Source: Paenibacillus aestuarii
Lineage (GTDB): Bacteria; Bacillota; Bacilli; Paenibacillales; NBRC-103111
Assembly: GCF_027789125.1 (NCBI RefSeq)
Contig: NZ_JAQFVF010000038.1
Coordinates: 1-64,000 of the forward strand
Direction of reading: 5' to 3'
DNA: 64,000 nucleotides
Positions 16,662-26,186 of the stretch are shown one piece after another. The notes under the pieces were generated by a model. That model did not search any database and was not told the DNA's origin. It worked only from the letters and a program-made list of their open reading frames with translations. A program made the position numbers and the translations under genes. Numbering within the stretch: position 1 is the stretch's first letter; every line of letters begins with the position of its first letter.

Positions 16662-17994
16662 GATTGCCTCTCTCCTTCATCTGTGTCGTGGAAGTATAAG
16701 GGATTCCAAATGTGTTAAGGCTCGACAGATAAGCGCAAATAATGACGACGCCTGCCAGAATGCCGAGTACGCCGTAGATCGCAGCCAATATGAGCAGCAA
16801 ATATTTAAACAGCCGAATTGAGAGTGAATTCTGAAATCCGACGACCGTTGAGTTCGCGATCGTTGTGGCAGCAAGAATAATAATGAGGAGATTGCTGACC
16901 AATTTGGCGGCAACGGTCGCTTCGCCGAGTATGATCCCGCCGACCATCGTAATCGTCGGACCGATACTCCGGGGAAGCCGAACGCTGGCTTCCATAATTA
17001 ACTCCAGAATGAGCAGGATCAGAATGATCTCCACGAGCGCCGGGTACGGGACACCTTCACGACTTTGCGCGACAGTAAGCGCAATCTCGATGCGCAGCAC
17101 TTCAGGATTCACAGCCACAAGGGCGACGTACAAAGCAGGGACGATCAAGGTCATTAAGACGCCAACGATGCGTAAGGAACGCAAAATGATCATTAGGGGA
17201 AGCGAATAATTATGATCGTTGTCCAGGCAGAACATGTCCCATAGCAGGTTGGGAAGGATGAGCGCAAAGGGGATCCGGTCTACGAAAATCACGACTTTGC
17301 CTGTCTTCAGGGAGTGAGAGGCTTCTTGCGGCATCTCAGTTGTTTTAAATTTGGCAACGGAGCTCCAGGGGGATAGCCCCAACGTACGTGATAAGTCCTG
17401 GATATGATTGATATCATGGTCAATATAGGTCTCGAATTGCCCGATGATCTGCTCGACCAAGGCCATATCGACATGGCCATCGGCGTACAGCAAAGCGATC
17501 CTCTTCTGCTGATTCTGTCCGACGGAGAACGATTTCACTCGCAGACTTTCCGAAGAGAATTGTTTTCTGGCAATACCGATATTATGATCAATGTCCTCCA
17601 CGAAAGAGCTTGACGTGCCCTGCAGCACATTTTCGTTCGTGGGGGTATCAAATAAACGCGTTAGCAAATTGGGGACGGGCTCAGCAACGACATACTGCTG
17701 TACTTGCTCGAAATAAATAATAAGTTTGCCATCATACACCGATGAGGCGATATCTTGCAGATTGATGCCCCGCACTTCGCCTAACATTTGCATGAGAGCC
17801 CCATCCGAAAGAGCGGTATGGTTGGAAATCGCTTGATCCAAATATTGATGCATGAACGAACGGCTGCGCGTCATATCGATCAGCGATTTCAGACCTATCA
17901 AGTAGACAGGCCGATCCGCGAAAAAATCCCGTTGTAAAAAGAAATCGTCGTTATCCTCGAATTTATATATGAGGTCCTGCAACGTCTGATCCAC
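16654..17994 (-). CDS. gerA: spore germination protein, GerA family
   Basis: 446 aa. N-terminal soluble domain to about residue 240 (RDFFADRPVYLIGLKSLID, SVGQNQQKRIALLYADGHVD), then a membrane domain with the family hallmarks FVDRIPFALILPNLLWDMF, LRIVGVLMTLIVPALYVAL and GVPYPALVEIILILLILELI, EASVRLPRSIGPTITMVGG. GTG 17994 with AAAGGAGA upstream. The end overlaps gerB by 8 nt. Inner spore membrane receptor subunit. It opens the operon; the 327-bp upstream gap is shared with the divergent alginate lyase. Confidence 0.92.
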   Translation of the reverse strand: MDQTLQDLIYKFEDNDDFFLQRDFFADRPVYLIGLKSLIDMTRSRSFMHQYLDQAISNHTALSDGALMQMLGEVRGINLQDIASSVYDGKLIIYFEQVQQYVVAEPVPNLLTRLFDTPTNENVLQGTSSSFVEDIDHNIGIARKQFSSESLRVKSFSVGQNQQKRIALLYADGHVDMALVEQIIGQFETYIDHDINHIQDLSRTLGLSPWSSVAKFKTTEMPQEASHSLKTGKVVIFVDRIPFALILPNLLWDMFCLDNDHNYSLPLMIILRSLRIVGVLMTLIVPALYVALVAVNPEVLRIEIALTVAQSREGVPYPALVEIILILLILELIMEASVRLPRSIGPTITMVGGIILGEATVAAKLVSNLLIIILAATTIANSTVVGFQNSLSIRLFKYLLLILAAIYGVLGILAGVVIICAYLSSLNTFGIPYTSTTQMKERGNHG

Positions 17995-18207
17995 GCTTCG
18001 GATCTCTCCTTTGCATCCTGATTCTGGTTATTTTTCCCACAGATCAGCGAACTATGCAAACCTATAATTTAGACAACTGGACCTAAAAAATCTTTTAACG
18101 GCCTGCTGCGGGAAACGGCTATAATGGGATCACATGGGAGGTACAAACGACCATAGCGCCGTAAATTCGGCATCAAACACAAAGGCGGAGGTGAAGGTTG
18201 ACGGGTT

Positions 18208-18223
18208 TTGAAAGCGCTTCAGA
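18208..18223. promoter_or_regulatory. possible CcpA cre site
   Basis: TTGAAAGCGCTTCAGA matches about 14 of 16 positions of the cre consensus WTGNAANCGNWNNCWW, 99 bp upstream of the alginate lyase start. It implies possible glucose repression. The rest of the gerA/lyase gap (17995-18321) shows no other clear element. Confidence 0.4.
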
Positions 18224-18321
18224 TGGATGAAGTTGTGACTTCAGGACAACCAGACCACATCGGGTACGGCTAGAATGAAAGCGGCTGAACAATCCAATAC
18301 GAAAGCGGAGAGGATATAATA

Positions 18322-20640
18322 ATGATGCGTTCTCATGCCAAAAAAGGAATGCGTTTCTTGCTTTGCATGCTTTTACTGGTGGCGATGATTCCAGCTACGC
18401 CGATTTTTGCGGCAACTTTATTCAGCGATACATTTGAAAGTTACTCGGCGTTTCCGCAAGGCGCCTGGGTGAATGCAACCAGCAACGGCAATTGGGCCAT
18501 CTCTACGATCAGCACCAAACTCGCAAAACAAACCACAACAACCTCGACTGACTACATCATGACGAACGGTCAGACCACTTGGACGAATTATACCTACGCT
18601 TCACGCCTTCAAACAGGATCAACTAGCGCCACAACGGGCATTTTGGCCCGCTATTCCGATAACAACAACTACTATATGCTCGCATTGAATAATGGCAGCG
18701 TCGTGCTGAAGAAGAAAGTCGGCGGCATCGTCACAACCTTGCAGAGCGCTCCGTTTACATACAACACATCGACCTTCTACACGCTGCAATTGGCCGTGAA
18801 CGGCTCGGACATTTCCGGCTCCGTCAATGGCGTGCAGCAAGTCAGCGCGACGGACAGCAGTTTATCCAGCGGTAAAATCGCCGTTTACTCCACAGGCGCA
18901 GGCTGGTGGGACGATGTGCTTGTCAGCGATATTACCGGCACCGATACGCAAGCTCCGACAGCGCCTGCAGGATTGGCGGCAGCCGCAGCCTCCAGCAGCC
19001 AGATTGACCTGAGCTGGACGGCGTCCACAGATAACGTTGCCGTGACCGGTTACGATGTGTATCGCAGTTCGACGCTGGTTGGATCCGTGACGACAACGTC
19101 GTTCAGCGATACCGGCCTGAGCCCGTCCACATCGTACAGCTACACGGTCAAGGCGAAGGATGCCGCAGGCAACGTCTCGGCCGCCAGCAATACAGCCAGC
19201 GCTACGTCGCAGGCGAGCGGCGGCGGTACAACCGTGACAGTCGCGAATCCCGGTTTTGAAAGCAGCTTCACGAGCTGGACGACAAGCGGCAGCACGGCGA
19301 TCTCGACGAGCGATTTCCACAGCGGCAGCAAATCTGCCAAAGTTTCCGCTTCCGGCTCCCAGGTTTCGCAGACGATTTCCGGCTTAAGCCCAAGCACCAG
19401 CTACACCGTGAGTGCCTGGATTCTTGGCCAAGGCTTGATTGGCGCGAACGCGTTTGGTGGCAACGAAGTGACCGTCAGCGGCAATTCTTCGGCTTGGACG
19501 CAAATTCAGGTTTCGTTTGCAACCGGCGCGTCGAGTACAAGTGCGGTCATTTTCGCTCGTGGTACGTCGTCAACGGATGTCCGCTTTGATGACTTCACGG
19601 TGACGGGCGGAAGCGTTGGAGATGGCGGGGATACGCAAGCGCCTACAGTTCCGACAGGGCTGACGGCGGCGCCCGCATCCAGCAGCCAAATAAACTTGAG
19701 CTGGACAGCGTCCACCGATAATGTCGGCGTAACGGGCTATAACGTGTACCGGGGATCGACGCTTGCCGGCTCTGTAACAGGCACTTCCTTCAGCGATAGC
19801 GGGTTAAGCGCTTCCACTACCTACAGCTACACGGTGAAAGCGAAAGATGCTGCAGGCAATCTGTCGGCAGCGAGCAATACGGCCACTGCAACGACACAAG
19901 CTGACGGGACGCCTATGCTGCCATCTGATGTGCTGTATCTCAAGAATTGGAAAATTACGCTGCCGATCCCGCAAGATACAGATGTTACGAAGCCGAAGGA
20001 AATCGTCCAGCCGGAGCTGGATACGTATTCAATAGATCCATGGTTCAAAGTGGTGCATGACGCTGATGGCGATGCTGTGCAATTCCGTGCCAACCACGGC
20101 GCAATCTCCACAAGCGGCTCTAAAAATCCGCGCAGCGAGCTGCGAGAAATGAAAGATAACTATTCAGGCGCTGATTCCAGCAACTTTGCGTCATGGGGAA
20201 CGAACGATGGCAAGACCCATTCCATGTTCATCAAGCAAAAAGTGACGCATCTGACGAGCGTAAAGCCGCATACGGTCGTCGGTCAAATTCATGACGCAAG
20301 CTCGGACATCACCGTGTTTCGGGTGGAAGGCAACAATCCGGGCGGCGTCTCGACAACGGCCAAAGTTTATGTTACTGACGGCAACAATACGCACGCTTAC
20401 CTGTTGGACGACAACTATACGCTCGGCACCGTCTTCGCAGTCAAAGTAACGGCTTCCGGCGGCGTCATCAGCTACGAGTACAATGGCCAGCCCGTGCCTT
20501 ACACGCAAACGAAAAATGTCACAGGCTGCTACTTCAAAATCGGCAACTACACGCAATCCAACGATTCCACAGCGCCTGATGAAAGCCCGGATGCTTACGC
20601 GGAAAACTGGGTTTATGATTATACAGTGACACATCAGTAG
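18322..20640 (+). CDS. modular PL7 alginate lyase
   Basis: 772-aa secreted enzyme that cleaves alginate by beta-elimination. Signal peptide to about residue 30 (cut after IFA-ATL). Domains: laminin-G-like module about 31-205; fibronectin type III about 213-295; CBM4/9-like module about 303-428 (VANPGFESSFTSW); second FN3 about 436-522; PL7 catalytic domain about 538-772. Catalytic-site motifs RSELREM, QIHD and YFKIGNYTQ are intact (Arg, Gln-His, Tyr). The two FN3 modules are very similar. ATG 18322 follows GGAGAGG. Monocistronic with its own terminator; possible cre site upstream. Confidence 0.92.
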   Translation: MMRSHAKKGMRFLLCMLLLVAMIPATPIFAATLFSDTFESYSAFPQGAWVNATSNGNWAISTISTKLAKQTTTTSTDYIMTNGQTTWTNYTYASRLQTGSTSATTGILARYSDNNNYYMLALNNGSVVLKKKVGGIVTTLQSAPFTYNTSTFYTLQLAVNGSDISGSVNGVQQVSATDSSLSSGKIAVYSTGAGWWDDVLVSDITGTDTQAPTAPAGLAAAAASSSQIDLSWTASTDNVAVTGYDVYRSSTLVGSVTTTSFSDTGLSPSTSYSYTVKAKDAAGNVSAASNTASATSQASGGGTTVTVANPGFESSFTSWTTSGSTAISTSDFHSGSKSAKVSASGSQVSQTISGLSPSTSYTVSAWILGQGLIGANAFGGNEVTVSGNSSAWTQIQVSFATGASSTSAVIFARGTSSTDVRFDDFTVTGGSVGDGGDTQAPTVPTGLTAAPASSSQINLSWTASTDNVGVTGYNVYRGSTLAGSVTGTSFSDSGLSASTTYSYTVKAKDAAGNLSAASNTATATTQADGTPMLPSDVLYLKNWKITLPIPQDTDVTKPKEIVQPELDTYSIDPWFKVVHDADGDAVQFRANHGAISTSGSKNPRSELREMKDNYSGADSSNFASWGTNDGKTHSMFIKQKVTHLTSVKPHTVVGQIHDASSDITVFRVEGNNPGGVSTTAKVYVTDGNNTHAYLLDDNYTLGTVFAVKVTASGGVISYEYNGQPVPYTQTKNVTGCYFKIGNYTQSNDSTAPDESPDAYAENWVYDYTVTHQ

Positions 20641-20713
20641 TAGCAGCGTGCTGGCGTGCTGAAGCCGATGCGAGCTTGAGCCAAGCCGGCCGGGGCAGAG
20701 CAAATTTCTAAGC

Positions 20714-20742
20714 AAAAGCCAATCCCATGGGGTTGGCTTTTT
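20714..20742 (+). terminator. terminator after alginate lyase
   Basis: AAAGCCAATCCC / GGGTTGGCTTT hairpin with a T5 tail, about 74 bp after the stop. Confidence 0.8.
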
Positions 20743-20897
20743 GCGTTTTGGCCGCAGAGGGTGTTGCGCGAAAACAGCCGCCTGCGAGGTATTTTGCCTC
20801 GGATAACGGAACTCTCCTTCCGCTATTCCATACGCTCGCCGCCAGCGTTCCCTCGACAATTTTTCTGCTGTACGGAGCTCAGATTTCGATTTAAGAT

Positions 20898-20959
20898 AAA
20901 TGTGAATGAATACGCAGAATTTTTACATATTTTTCACATGTCATTCACATTTCTATCAT
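20898..20959 (+). promoter_or_regulatory. PhoP-type box array and promoter of RND operon
   Basis: Three hexamers on an exact 11-bp repeat: TTTACA (20922), TTCACA (20933), TTCACA (20944), each fitting the Bacillus PhoP box TTHAYA with 5-bp spacers. A -10-like TATCAT follows at 20954-20959 with no good -35, as in PhoP-activated promoters. A perfect 12-bp inverted repeat (AAATGTGAATGA at 20898, TCATTCACATTT at 20941) embraces the array. The adaptor gene starts 68 bp downstream. Otherwise 20743-20897 shows nothing recognisable. Confidence 0.5.
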
Positions 20960-21027
20960 GAAAATCTTCTATTGTGGAAGAGAGCGCTTTGCCCAAATGA
21001 ATAGAAGTAGACGGAGGTTTCAATCCA

Positions 21028-22977
21028 ATGAGGAAGTACAGTTCACTCAAGAGCACCACAATCATCGCAGTCGCCACCGCGATAACCGTCACCATAGCCG
21101 GGTGCAGCTCCGCACCAACAACGGCTAAACCAGGGGCAAACGGTCGTACCGGCACGCGTCAGATGACAGTGGAAACACAAGCTGTCAAATTATCCGACAT
21201 CGGTGGAGGGCAAGTTTTTACCGGGTCCATTACGCCTGCTTTCACAACGAACCTTTCCTCCAAGGTTAGCGGAAGAATCTCTTCGCTTGACGTGAAAATT
21301 GGAGATCATGTCACAGTAGGACAAGCTTTGGCACATATCGACACATCTACGATCGAGCAATCGATTGAGCAGTCACAGAGCGATCTGGCCGTGAGCCAGG
21401 CACAGTACAACAAAGCGATCAATGATCAAGCGAACGCGCTCGCGTCCGCGCAAAAAGCATTTGCCGTCCAGCAAGCGGCTTATGAGAAAAGCATCAGCGA
21501 TCAGAAAAATGCCGTAGCTTTGGCGCAAGCTCAATTGAACAATGCCATCACGACGCAGCAAAATAACGTGGAGAACGCAAAGCAAGGGGTTAACGAGAAG
21601 CAAGCCAGTTTCAGTAAAGCGCAAGCGGATGCAGCGAATGCTGTCACAACGGCGCAATCGAATTTGAATTCGTCGCTTGATAATTTGCTAACCACACAAA
21701 ATAACAATATGGATACATACCAGCTCAAAGTTGAGCAGGCTGTTGCTGCATACAACGCCGCCATCCAAGCTGGCGTTGGCGTGCAAACGGCGCTGTCCAA
21801 CTTGCAAAGCGCGCAGCTTCAATTGCAGCAAGCCCAGCAATCCCAATATAAAGATACACAAAGTGCTCAGCAATCGCTGACTAGCTTACAAAATTCACTT
21901 ATAACTGCGCAAAGCTCACAGTCTGTACAGGTCGCGCAAGAGGCGCTCAATACAGCGCTGCTCTCACTGGCTAACACACAGGCGTCAGCTGCAACGCAAA
22001 TCGAGCAGAGCCGCGCATCGCTCGCGCAAGCGCAGGCGGCACAAGAGACAGGCAAGAACAGTTCGGATGCTAGCCTCGATCAAGCCAAACAAGCCTTGAA
22101 AGCAGCGCAATCGACGGATCAAGTGGCACTCAGCAGTGCCCAGTTGGAGCAAGCACAGACGAAATTCAAGGTGCTGAGCGAGCAGTTACAGGATGGGGTG
22201 CTGACGAGCCCAGTTGAAGGTTTCGTCTCTTCGATCCTAGTTCCTGAAGGACAAAATGCCGGGCAAAACGCCGCAGTGCTGTCCATTTCTTCGATGGATC
22301 CGGTCATCGCTACAGTCAACGTTTCCGAAGCGTCTGTCGGCAAAATGAAGGTAGGCTCACCGATGAGCGTGAGTGTGCCGACATTGGGCAAATCTTTTGA
22401 AGGCTCCGTTTATGTCGTACATCCGACAATGGATGCAACTTCCAAGTCGTATTTGGTCGACATTAAGATCAAAGATGACAATCACGAGCTGCTTCCAGGC
22501 ATGTTCGCAGAGTCTTCCCTGAAAAGCGAAGGCAAGCAAACGATCGTCGTTCCAGCCGATGCGGTTATCAGCCAATCAAGTGGTAACGCAGTATTTATTG
22601 TGAAAGACGGCAAAGCTTCTAAAGTGCTTGTCAAAGTGGGCGTTATGACCAGCTCTTCATTTGAAATTACGAGCGGCTTGAAAGTCGGCGACGAGCTTGT
22701 AGTCAAAGGTCAGGAGCTGCTGTCCGATAACGTGCCGGTACAAGTCGTTCAACCAGGTCAAGAAGGCGGAACCGGTAAAGGCCAGGGTCAGGGTCAGGGC
22801 CAAGGTAAACAAGGCCAAGGTCAAGGTCAAGGTCGACAAGGCGGCCAAGGCGGTCAAGGCGGTCAAGGTCAACGTGCCGGAGCTGGAGGGCAAGGCCAGA
22901 ATGGTGGCCAATCAAGCGCTAAGCCTACCGCTGGTGGAGCTGACGCAGGCTCTGCGAAAGCGGGGGCTGGCCAGTGA
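21028..22977 (+). CDS. RND efflux adaptor, HlyD/MFP family lipoprotein
   Basis: 649 aa. Signal with lipobox TIAGC (Cys about residue 26). Barrel-sandwich half GRISSLDVKIGDHVTVGQAL (about 90-110), then an unusually long Ala/Gln-rich coiled coil (about 115-385), the second lipoyl half LTSPVEGFVSSILVPEGQNA, beta-barrel and membrane-proximal domains to about 570. The last about 80 residues are Gly/Gln low complexity (GQGQGQG repeats). ATG 21028 has GGAGG. Its stop overlaps the GTG of the RND pump by 4 nt, so the two form one operon. In a Gram-positive it would link the pump to the envelope. Confidence 0.9.
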   Translation: MRKYSSLKSTTIIAVATAITVTIAGCSSAPTTAKPGANGRTGTRQMTVETQAVKLSDIGGGQVFTGSITPAFTTNLSSKVSGRISSLDVKIGDHVTVGQALAHIDTSTIEQSIEQSQSDLAVSQAQYNKAINDQANALASAQKAFAVQQAAYEKSISDQKNAVALAQAQLNNAITTQQNNVENAKQGVNEKQASFSKAQADAANAVTTAQSNLNSSLDNLLTTQNNNMDTYQLKVEQAVAAYNAAIQAGVGVQTALSNLQSAQLQLQQAQQSQYKDTQSAQQSLTSLQNSLITAQSSQSVQVAQEALNTALLSLANTQASAATQIEQSRASLAQAQAAQETGKNSSDASLDQAKQALKAAQSTDQVALSSAQLEQAQTKFKVLSEQLQDGVLTSPVEGFVSSILVPEGQNAGQNAAVLSISSMDPVIATVNVSEASVGKMKVGSPMSVSVPTLGKSFEGSVYVVHPTMDATSKSYLVDIKIKDDNHELLPGMFAESSLKSEGKQTIVVPADAVISQSSGNAVFIVKDGKASKVLVKVGVMTSSSFEITSGLKVGDELVVKGQELLSDNVPVQVVQPGQEGGTGKGQGQGQGQGKQGQGQGQGRQGGQGGQGGQGQRAGAGGQGQNGGQSSAKPTAGGADAGSAKAGAGQ

Positions 22978-25900
22978 AATTAGCTAACTTTTCGGTCCAT
23001 CGACCGGTCACTATTTTTATGATTATGGTTGCGCTGGTGATCGTGGGATCGATTGCGGTCCCGCTGCTGCCAGTGGACCTGTATCCGAATTTGGAAATCC
23101 CGTCGGCGACGGTGTCCGTTTCATGGAGCGGCGCCTCCCCAACACAAGTCGAACAACAGATAACGAAGCCGATCGAGAATGCCATGGCAACCGTAGCGGG
23201 TGTGACGAGTATTACCTCCAACTCGCGGACGGGATCAGGCAACGTAACGCTGCAGTTTAACTACGGCACAGATATTGACCAGGCGACGCTGACCATGCGG
23301 GATAAGCTCGACCGGGTACGAAGATCGCTGCCAACGGATGCCGACGCGCCTGTCGTATCCCGTGTTGACCCGAACAGTACGCCGATTATGACGCTGGCGT
23401 TGTACGGCAAGACCGACCTGGTGACGCTGCGCGATTTGGCTGACAACGTCGTCAGTCCCGACGTGCAGCGTGCGGACGGCGTTGCATCGGTCGGCGTAAC
23501 GGGAGGCCGTGTCCGTCAGATCCAAATCTTGGTGGACCCAGCCCGTTTGCAGCAGTATAACATATCTTTCAGTGCATTGACTTCGGCGCTTGGCAACGAT
23601 AACTCGTCGACGGACGCAGGTCTTGTCAACAAAGGGCAACAGTTGGTTCCGTTGCATATTGACGGCGACTTCAAGTCTATGGCTGATATCGGCAAAGTTC
23701 AGGTACAGATTGGCAAAGGCCAGACGATCGCGCTGAGCGAGCTGGGGCAAATCATCGACACCTACCAAGATGTGACGCTCGAATCCCGTAAAGACGGCGA
23801 ATCCAGTGTCAGTCTCTCGGTGCTGAAGCAATCCGACGGCAATACCGTTTCTGTATCCGATAATATTCAGAAATCGCTGCAATCGATTCAATCGAAGCTG
23901 CCGGCAGGTGTGCAAATCGCAGTGTTGAATGACTCCGCGAAGTTCATTCGCGATTCCTTAAAAACCGTAGTCGAGCATACGCTGCTTGGCGGTGTGTTCT
24001 CTGTCATCATTTTGCTATTCTTCTTGCGCAGCATTCGCGCTACACTCATTATCGGTATCGTGATTCCGATTTCGATTATCAGTACATTTAGTATGATGTA
24101 TTTTGGCCACCAGACGATCAATACGATCACCTTAGGCGGTCTCGCACTCGGTCTCGGGTCGCTTGTCGACTTTGCGGTCGTTGTATTGGAAAGCATTTTC
24201 CGTAAAAGGCACGAAGGTCTATCGCCGGATGAGGCGGCCAAAGAAGGAACGGCCGAAGTCGGTACGGCGGTTATGGCCTCGGCGCTTGCCCAGATTGCCG
24301 TATTCCTGCCAACTGCGTTTATTAGCGGTCTGGTGAAGCAATTTTTCTGGCCGATGGCGTTGGTCGTTTGTTTCTCCCATATTGCGGCTTGGTTTGCGGC
24401 CGTGACCTTAGTTCCGATGCTCGCCGCCAAAATGCTGCGTGGGAAAGTCGACGAGGAACTGCCTGAAGGCAGAACGCTGAATCCGTTTATTTTGTTCGGC
24501 AGAGCGATGAATGTTGTAACCCGAATTTACAGCCGCTTCCTGAAGTGGTCGTTAACACATCGCTGGGTCATCATAGCGGTAACCGTCATATTGTTCGCAG
24601 CTAGCGTGTACTCGGTTCGCTTCGTCGGCAGTGAATTAACACCGAAAACTGACCAAGGTCAGATTAACATGAATATCAACCTTCCGCAGGGAACGGACTT
24701 TGAGGTTACGAATCAAGTAGCCGGAACGTTGGAAACAAGATTGAAGGCTGTTCCAGAGATTGATTCCGTCTTTACATCCGTTGGTTCCGCAGGAGGCGGG
24801 GCTTTCCAATCCGCATCAACGAATACGGCAAGCATACAGATTCGTCTAAAGCCGTTAAGTGAGAGAAAACGCAGTACAGATCAAATCGCGGAGCAAATCC
24901 GCGGGTTTACAACCGGCTTTGCCGGCGCGCAAATCGGCGTCAACATTCCGTCCGGCGTTCGTCTTCCGGGACTTGGTGGAGGCGGCAACTTCGGCGGCGG
25001 GGACATTCAAGTGAACTTGTCTGGTCCGGACTTAGCCATCCTGCAGAAGCTCGGGGATGTTGTTGAGGAAGAGATCAGCTCCGTGGAGGGCACACGTAAC
25101 GTGCAAAACACACTCGATCGCTCGATTCCGCAGTTCAATTTAACCATTGACCGCGACGCAGCGGCTCATTACGGAGTATCGCTCAAAGATGTGATGACAG
25201 CACTGCGCACCGCTTATCAGGGCAGCGTAGCGACCCAATTCAAAACAGCGAGCTCGCAGATTGCCGTTCTCGTTAAATATCCGAACGATTTTACGAACAA
25301 GCTGGAAAACTTCAATAACATTACGATTAACACCTCCTCGGGAACTGTTGTTCCTGTCAGCCAAATCGCTAAAGTTGAGCCTGGTACAGGTCCGGCGCAG
25401 ATCCGCAGACAGGATCAGAACCGGGTTGCGACCGTACAGGCATCTGTCTTTGGCGCATCGGTCGGTGATGTTGCGGCTAAGGTGAAAGAGAAAATCGACG
25501 CGATCCAGCCACCTGACGGCTATCAAGTGACAATGGGCGGCCAGCAAACAAGCCAGAACGAGTCGTTCAAAAGCTTGTATATGATCCTGATCCTCTCAGT
25601 CGTTCTTGTGTATATGGTTATGGCGAGCCAGTTTGAATCGTTATACGGACCTTTTATTATTATGTTCTCGCTGCCGCCTACGTTTGTCGGCGCGATTCTC
25701 GGACTCGTGGTAACCGGGCGGACGATTAATATGAACTCGATCATCGGGATGATCATGCTTATCGGTATCGTCGTGAACAACGCGATCGTGTTGATCGACT
25801 ATACGAATCAGCTGCGCGGTAGAGGCATGTCGCTGTTTGACGCTTTGATGGAAGCGGGAAAAGTGCGCTTGCGTCCGATTTTGATGACGACGGCTACCAC

Positions 25901-26123
25901 TGTATTGGCCATGCTTCCGCTCGTGATCGGCTTCGGCGAAGGGGCGGAAACGCAAGCTTCCATGGCAACGGTCGTCGCCTTCGGTTTGACCTTGTCGACA
26001 CTCGTCACCCTTGTGCTCGTGCCGGTCGTTTACACACTGCTTGATGGCTGGAAGAACGCGATCAGCGGAAGATTCAAGCGTAAACCGAAAGACCCGCAAT
26101 CCGGGACGGCCGTGACACTATAA
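22974..26123 (+). CDS. RND efflux permease (AcrB/SwrC family)
   Basis: 1049-aa proton-driven multidrug or lipopeptide exporter of the inner membrane. Twelve membrane helices with two large extracytoplasmic loops (about residues 30-330 and 560-860). Helix 4 carries LGSLVDFAVVVLESIFRK with the proton-relay Asp. VNNAIVLIDYTNQLR and GKVRLRPILMTTATTVLAML are conserved C-terminal motifs; the N-terminus HRPVTIFMIMVALVIVG is typical. Length matches HAE-1/SwrC pumps. GTG 22974 overlaps the adaptor stop. Firmicutes have few such pumps; the closest known example is SwrC (YerP), for surfactin resistance. Possible PhoP control. Confidence 0.93.
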   Translation: MKLANFSVHRPVTIFMIMVALVIVGSIAVPLLPVDLYPNLEIPSATVSVSWSGASPTQVEQQITKPIENAMATVAGVTSITSNSRTGSGNVTLQFNYGTDIDQATLTMRDKLDRVRRSLPTDADAPVVSRVDPNSTPIMTLALYGKTDLVTLRDLADNVVSPDVQRADGVASVGVTGGRVRQIQILVDPARLQQYNISFSALTSALGNDNSSTDAGLVNKGQQLVPLHIDGDFKSMADIGKVQVQIGKGQTIALSELGQIIDTYQDVTLESRKDGESSVSLSVLKQSDGNTVSVSDNIQKSLQSIQSKLPAGVQIAVLNDSAKFIRDSLKTVVEHTLLGGVFSVIILLFFLRSIRATLIIGIVIPISIISTFSMMYFGHQTINTITLGGLALGLGSLVDFAVVVLESIFRKRHEGLSPDEAAKEGTAEVGTAVMASALAQIAVFLPTAFISGLVKQFFWPMALVVCFSHIAAWFAAVTLVPMLAAKMLRGKVDEELPEGRTLNPFILFGRAMNVVTRIYSRFLKWSLTHRWVIIAVTVILFAASVYSVRFVGSELTPKTDQGQINMNINLPQGTDFEVTNQVAGTLETRLKAVPEIDSVFTSVGSAGGGAFQSASTNTASIQIRLKPLSERKRSTDQIAEQIRGFTTGFAGAQIGVNIPSGVRLPGLGGGGNFGGGDIQVNLSGPDLAILQKLGDVVEEEISSVEGTRNVQNTLDRSIPQFNLTIDRDAAAHYGVSLKDVMTALRTAYQGSVATQFKTASSQIAVLVKYPNDFTNKLENFNNITINTSSGTVVPVSQIAKVEPGTGPAQIRRQDQNRVATVQASVFGASVGDVAAKVKEKIDAIQPPDGYQVTMGGQQTSQNESFKSLYMILILSVVLVYMVMASQFESLYGPFIIMFSLPPTFVGAILGLVVTGRTINMNSIIGMIMLIGIVVNNAIVLIDYTNQLRGRGMSLFDALMEAGKVRLRPILMTTATTVLAMLPLVIGFGEGAETQASMATVVAFGLTLSTLVTLVLVPVVYTLLDGWKNAISGRFKRKPKDPQSGTAVTL

Positions 26124-26186
26124 TATTTTAGCGAAAAAAGCTTTCGGAGCCAGTTGTTCTGGCGATAAACACTAAGGAGCAGGGTT

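Noticed and set aside
20191..20859. 222-codon minus-strand ORF opposite the alginate lyase 3' end
   Set aside because: Opposes the conserved PL7 catalytic domain; no ribosome site.
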